64,000 nucleotides of DNA from an uncultured Porphyromonadaceae bacterium (GTDB taxonomy: Bacteria; Bacteroidota; Bacteroidia; Bacteroidales; Paludibacteraceae). The stretch is taken from the NCBI GenBank assembly GCA_949285425.1, contig CASEAJ010000097.1, forward strand, positions 39,244 to 103,243, given 5' to 3'. Each line of letters opens with the position of its first letter. Positions within the stretch are counted from its first letter, which is position 1. A model generated the notes under the pieces. The model saw only the letters and a list, made by a program, of their open reading frames with translations. It was not told the origin of the DNA and ran no database searches. This document shows positions 61,980 through 64,000 of the stretch, one piece after another. A program made the position numbers and the translations under genes.

Positions 61980-63452
61980 ATGACGAATACAAGCAAAAAA
62001 CTTATGACCAACTGGCGTTGGTGGATGTGTATGCTGCTTTTTGTAGCAACTACCATTAACTACATGGACCGCCAGGTATTATCACTTACGTGGAAAGACT
62101 TCATTGCACCCGAGTTTCACTGGACCGATGCGGACTACGGTAACATCACTGCCTGGTTTTCGCTTATCTATGCCATCTGCATGCTGTTTGCCGGCAAATT
62201 CGTAGACTGGATGGGAACCAAGAAGGGTTACTTGTGGGCCATTGGCGTGTGGAGTGCCGGTGCCTGCATGCACGCTGTGTGCGGCTGGCTCACCCTGCAC
62301 ATCGAAGGATATGAATCGGTGGCTGCCATGGCTGCCGTTGAAACCGGTTCGGCGGCTGCACTGGCCATTGCTTCGACCAGCGTGTGGCTGTTCCTGGCGG
62401 CCCGTTGCATACTGGCCCTGGGTGAAGCCGGCAACTTCCCTGCTGCCATTAAGGTGACAGCCGAATATTTTCCTAAAAAAGACCGTGCATTTGCCACTTC
62501 CATCTTCAATTCGGGTGCGTCGATAGGTGCCCTGCTGGCTCCGGCCACCATCCCCTTGCTGGCGCAGTACTTCAAGGACCGCGGCGTAGGCGGCGGCTGG
62601 GAAATGGCCTTCCTCATCATCGGGGGATTGGGCTTCGTGTGGATGGGTTTCTGGGTGTTCATGTATGACAAACCCGAACATTCCAAGCACGTAAATGAAG
62701 CCGAACTGGCCTATATGCAGCAGGACAACAACGAAGCCGAAGCACAGAAGGCTCCGGAAAAGAAAGACAAGCAGATTCCCTTGTGGAAATGCTTCACTTA
62801 CCGGCAAACCTGGTCGTTCATTGTGGGCAAGTTCTTCACCGACGGTGTGTGGTGGTTCTACCTGTTCTGGGCTCCGGCCTACTTCTCCGACCAGTACGGA
62901 TACGTTTCCAGTTCGGGCATGGGCGTGGCACTCATCACCACCTTGTATGCCATTGTCACCGTGCTTTCCATTTTCGGCGGTTATCTGCCCCGTCTGTTTG
63001 TCGACAAGAAAGGCATGAATCCTTATAACGGACGTATGCTGGCCATGCTCATTTTCGCATTCCTCCCCTTGCCTGCCCTGTTGGCACAAAGCGCAGGAGC
63101 CGTGTCGGTGTGGTGGCCTGCCATCATCATCGGTTTGGCCGGAGCCGGACACCAGGCTTGGTCGGCCAACCTGTTCTCTACCATTGGCGACATGTTCCCC
63201 AAGTCGGCCATTGCCACCATTACAGGCATTGGCGGCATGGCAGGCGGTGTAGGTTCATTCTTCATTCAAAAGGGAGCCGGTGCCCTGTTCACCTATTCCG
63301 AACAGGCCGGAAGTGCATTCCACTTCTTCGGTTTCGAAGGAAAACCGGCCGGATACATGATTGCCTTCTGCGTGTGTGCCGTAGCCTACCTGGTGGCTTG
63401 GGTTATCATGAAGGCTTTGGTACCGAAATACAAACCTATCGAGGTGAAATAA
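61980..63452 (+). CDS. exuT: Hexuronate MFS transporter, ExuT-like
   Basis: 490 residues with about 12 membrane helices, in the anion:cation symporter branch of the MFS. Signatures: TINYMDRQVLSLTWKDFIAP at helix 1, FAGKFVDWMGTKKGYLWAIG, ILALGEAGNFPAAIKVTAEY (family hallmark), FNSGASIGALLAPATIPLL, and WSANLFSTIGDMFPKSAIAT in the C-terminal half. It imports galacturonate or glucuronate across the inner membrane with protons. It is the last gene of the arm, closed by a strong terminator. Codon use looks more GC-rich here than in many other genes of the window. Confidence 0.93.
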   Translation: MTNTSKKLMTNWRWWMCMLLFVATTINYMDRQVLSLTWKDFIAPEFHWTDADYGNITAWFSLIYAICMLFAGKFVDWMGTKKGYLWAIGVWSAGACMHAVCGWLTLHIEGYESVAAMAAVETGSAAALAIASTSVWLFLAARCILALGEAGNFPAAIKVTAEYFPKKDRAFATSIFNSGASIGALLAPATIPLLAQYFKDRGVGGGWEMAFLIIGGLGFVWMGFWVFMYDKPEHSKHVNEAELAYMQQDNNEAEAQKAPEKKDKQIPLWKCFTYRQTWSFIVGKFFTDGVWWFYLFWAPAYFSDQYGYVSSSGMGVALITTLYAIVTVLSIFGGYLPRLFVDKKGMNPYNGRMLAMLIFAFLPLPALLAQSAGAVSVWWPAIIIGLAGAGHQAWSANLFSTIGDMFPKSAIATITGIGGMAGGVGSFFIQKGAGALFTYSEQAGSAFHFFGFEGKPAGYMIAFCVCAVAYLVAWVIMKALVPKYKPIEVK

Positions 63453-63482
63453 TACCTGCCTGCCGGTAGAAGTTTCATACAT

Positions 63483-63532
63483 GGAAAGCTGGAAACTGAC
63501 GTTTGAAAGTCGTTTCCGGCTTTCCTTTTTTT
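63483..63532 (+). terminator. Rho-independent terminator after exuT
   Basis: A 14-bp stem with one G-U pair (GGAAAGCTGGAAAC at 63483-63496, GTTTCCGGCTTTCC at 63512-63525), a 15-nt loop and seven T residues. Confidence 0.9.
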
Positions 63533-63660
63533 GTCTCTCCTTTTTCTTCTTTCCTTATCATGTGCTTTTTGTTTTCATGCGGCATCTTTTGTGTTTCCCT
63601 TATCAATTGCATGGCCCGCTATGCTCTTGCAATGAAAAAGCAAAAATTGGCCGGTAAAAC

Positions 63661-63677
63661 AATTCATAGAACCCACC
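63661..63677 (+). repeat. Third copy of ATTCATAGAACCCACCT
   Basis: Identical over 17 bases to 56692-56708, here without a visible inverted partner and 14 bp before phased array 5. Confidence 0.6.
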
Positions 63678-63690
63678 TGTAGTTTGCGGA

Positions 63691-63778
63691 AAAATCTTCT
63701 ATAGAAAGTTGGTCAACATACTATAGAAGATTAGGCAACATACTATAGAAGATGGACCAACTTTCTATAGTATCTTTT
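63691..63778. repeat. Phased palindrome array 5 (four 14-bp dyads, 22-bp period)
   Basis: Dyads start at 63695 (TCTTCTATAGAAAG), 63717 and 63739 (both CATACTATAGAAGA) and 63761 (CTTTCTATAGTATC), with 8-bp spacers TTGGTCAA, TTAGGCAA and TGGACCAA. Each dyad is centred on CTATAG. Read as 11-mers it is eight alternating copies ending in CTA. The core sequence is unlike arrays 1-4 but the geometry is identical. It lies beyond the exuT terminator; the next gene is outside the window. Confidence 0.93.
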
Positions 63779-64000
63779 GACAGCTTCCTGTAAGGCTTGT
63801 GGCGGGCTTGAGCGGTCATAATGTCAGTTGTTTTGAGAGAGTGATGAGTTGACAGTTGACGAGTGACAGTTAAACATTAATGAACGTACTCCCTCCCCCT
63901 TCGGGTACTCCCTCTAAACCAGAGGGAGAGTGTTGAATCGGACGCCTTCGGCGGAGTGTTGATTTTTGTTGATACAGAAAGCCTTGCATACAATTCTCCC
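63779..64000. other. Gene-free window end with short hairpins
   Basis: No ORF is supported. Short repeats are present: ACTCCCTC occurs twice near 63889-63915, CTCCCTCT pairs with AGAGGGAG around AAACC (about 63909-63929), and CGCCTTCGGCG forms a small hairpin near 63942-63952. This looks like intergenic repeat sequence. Confidence 0.5.

Noticed and set aside
62082..63152. 356-codon open frame on the minus strand inside exuT
   Set aside because: It is antisense to a gene with clear MFS signatures; long antisense frames are expected in GC-richer genes. Similar shadows at 60143-61153, 58891-59712 and 55382-56014 were dropped for the same reason.

Overview
The window looks like chromosomal DNA from an anaerobic, gut-type member of the order Bacteroidales. 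The evidence is: Bacteroidetes-type promoter boxes (TAnnTTTG, sometimes with TTG about 18-20 bp upstream); lineage-restricted families (DUF5606, DUF4270 lipoprotein, HU-CCDC81/SPOR protein, short AMP nucleosidase, N-terminal-half glycogen synthase); a fused nuoCD in a complex I cluster without nuoEFG; and a class 1B PyrK/PyrD pair. No phage, plasmid, CRISPR, rRNA or intact insertion sequence is visible.

Layout. 1-1650: end of a metal-efflux RND pump gene plus a TolC partner. 1790-10450: GNAT acetyltransferase, hisA, a DUF5606/NIF3/zinc-ribbon gene run, inositol monophosphatase, an XRE regulator, pyrK-pyrD. 10550-22900: PD-(D/E)XK-like protein, AMP nucleosidase, BspA-like LRR surface protein, lrgAB, holA, a small EamA carrier, an OmpP1/FadL-type outer-membrane protein, a His/Trp/Tyr-rich secreted protein, ftcD, mazG, a HIT protein. 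22900-33730: greA with a leader terminator, two HU-fold proteins, an acyl-CoA carboxylase transferase/biotin-carrier pair, coaE, tsaB, an LptF/G permease, tgt, hisH, panCD. 34250-39550: half-length glycogen synthase, DUF4270 lipoprotein, aminopeptidase P, queF, tRNA-Leu(UAG). 39700-49660: the nuo cluster (A-B-CD-H-I-J-K-L-M-N, minus strand). 50940-55000: HAD phosphatase, Sua5/YciO protein, DUF763 protein, beta-CASP ribonuclease. 55130-63450: a complete galacturonate catabolic divergon, uxaB-uxaA against uxaC-kdgK-kdgA-exuT.

Genes that work together: hexuronates enter by ExuT and pass through UxaC, UxaB, UxaA, KdgK and KdgA to pyruvate and glyceraldehyde-3-phosphate. Tgt and QueF belong to queuosine tRNA modification. 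TsaB, and possibly the Sua5/YciO protein, belong to t6A modification. PanC, PanD and CoaE belong to the CoA pathway.

The most unusual feature is a family of five intergenic arrays (2540-2627, 24174-24261, 34025-34090, 50587-50674, 63691-63778). Each is built from 14-bp dyads separated by 8-bp, often palindromic, spacers. Each is therefore a row of six or eight 11-bp half-sites in strictly alternating orientation. The primary sequence differs between arrays but the geometry does not. Four arrays sit in the four longest divergent intergenic gaps; the fifth lies beyond exuT, where the next gene is outside the window. Several other dispersed palindromic elements are also present.
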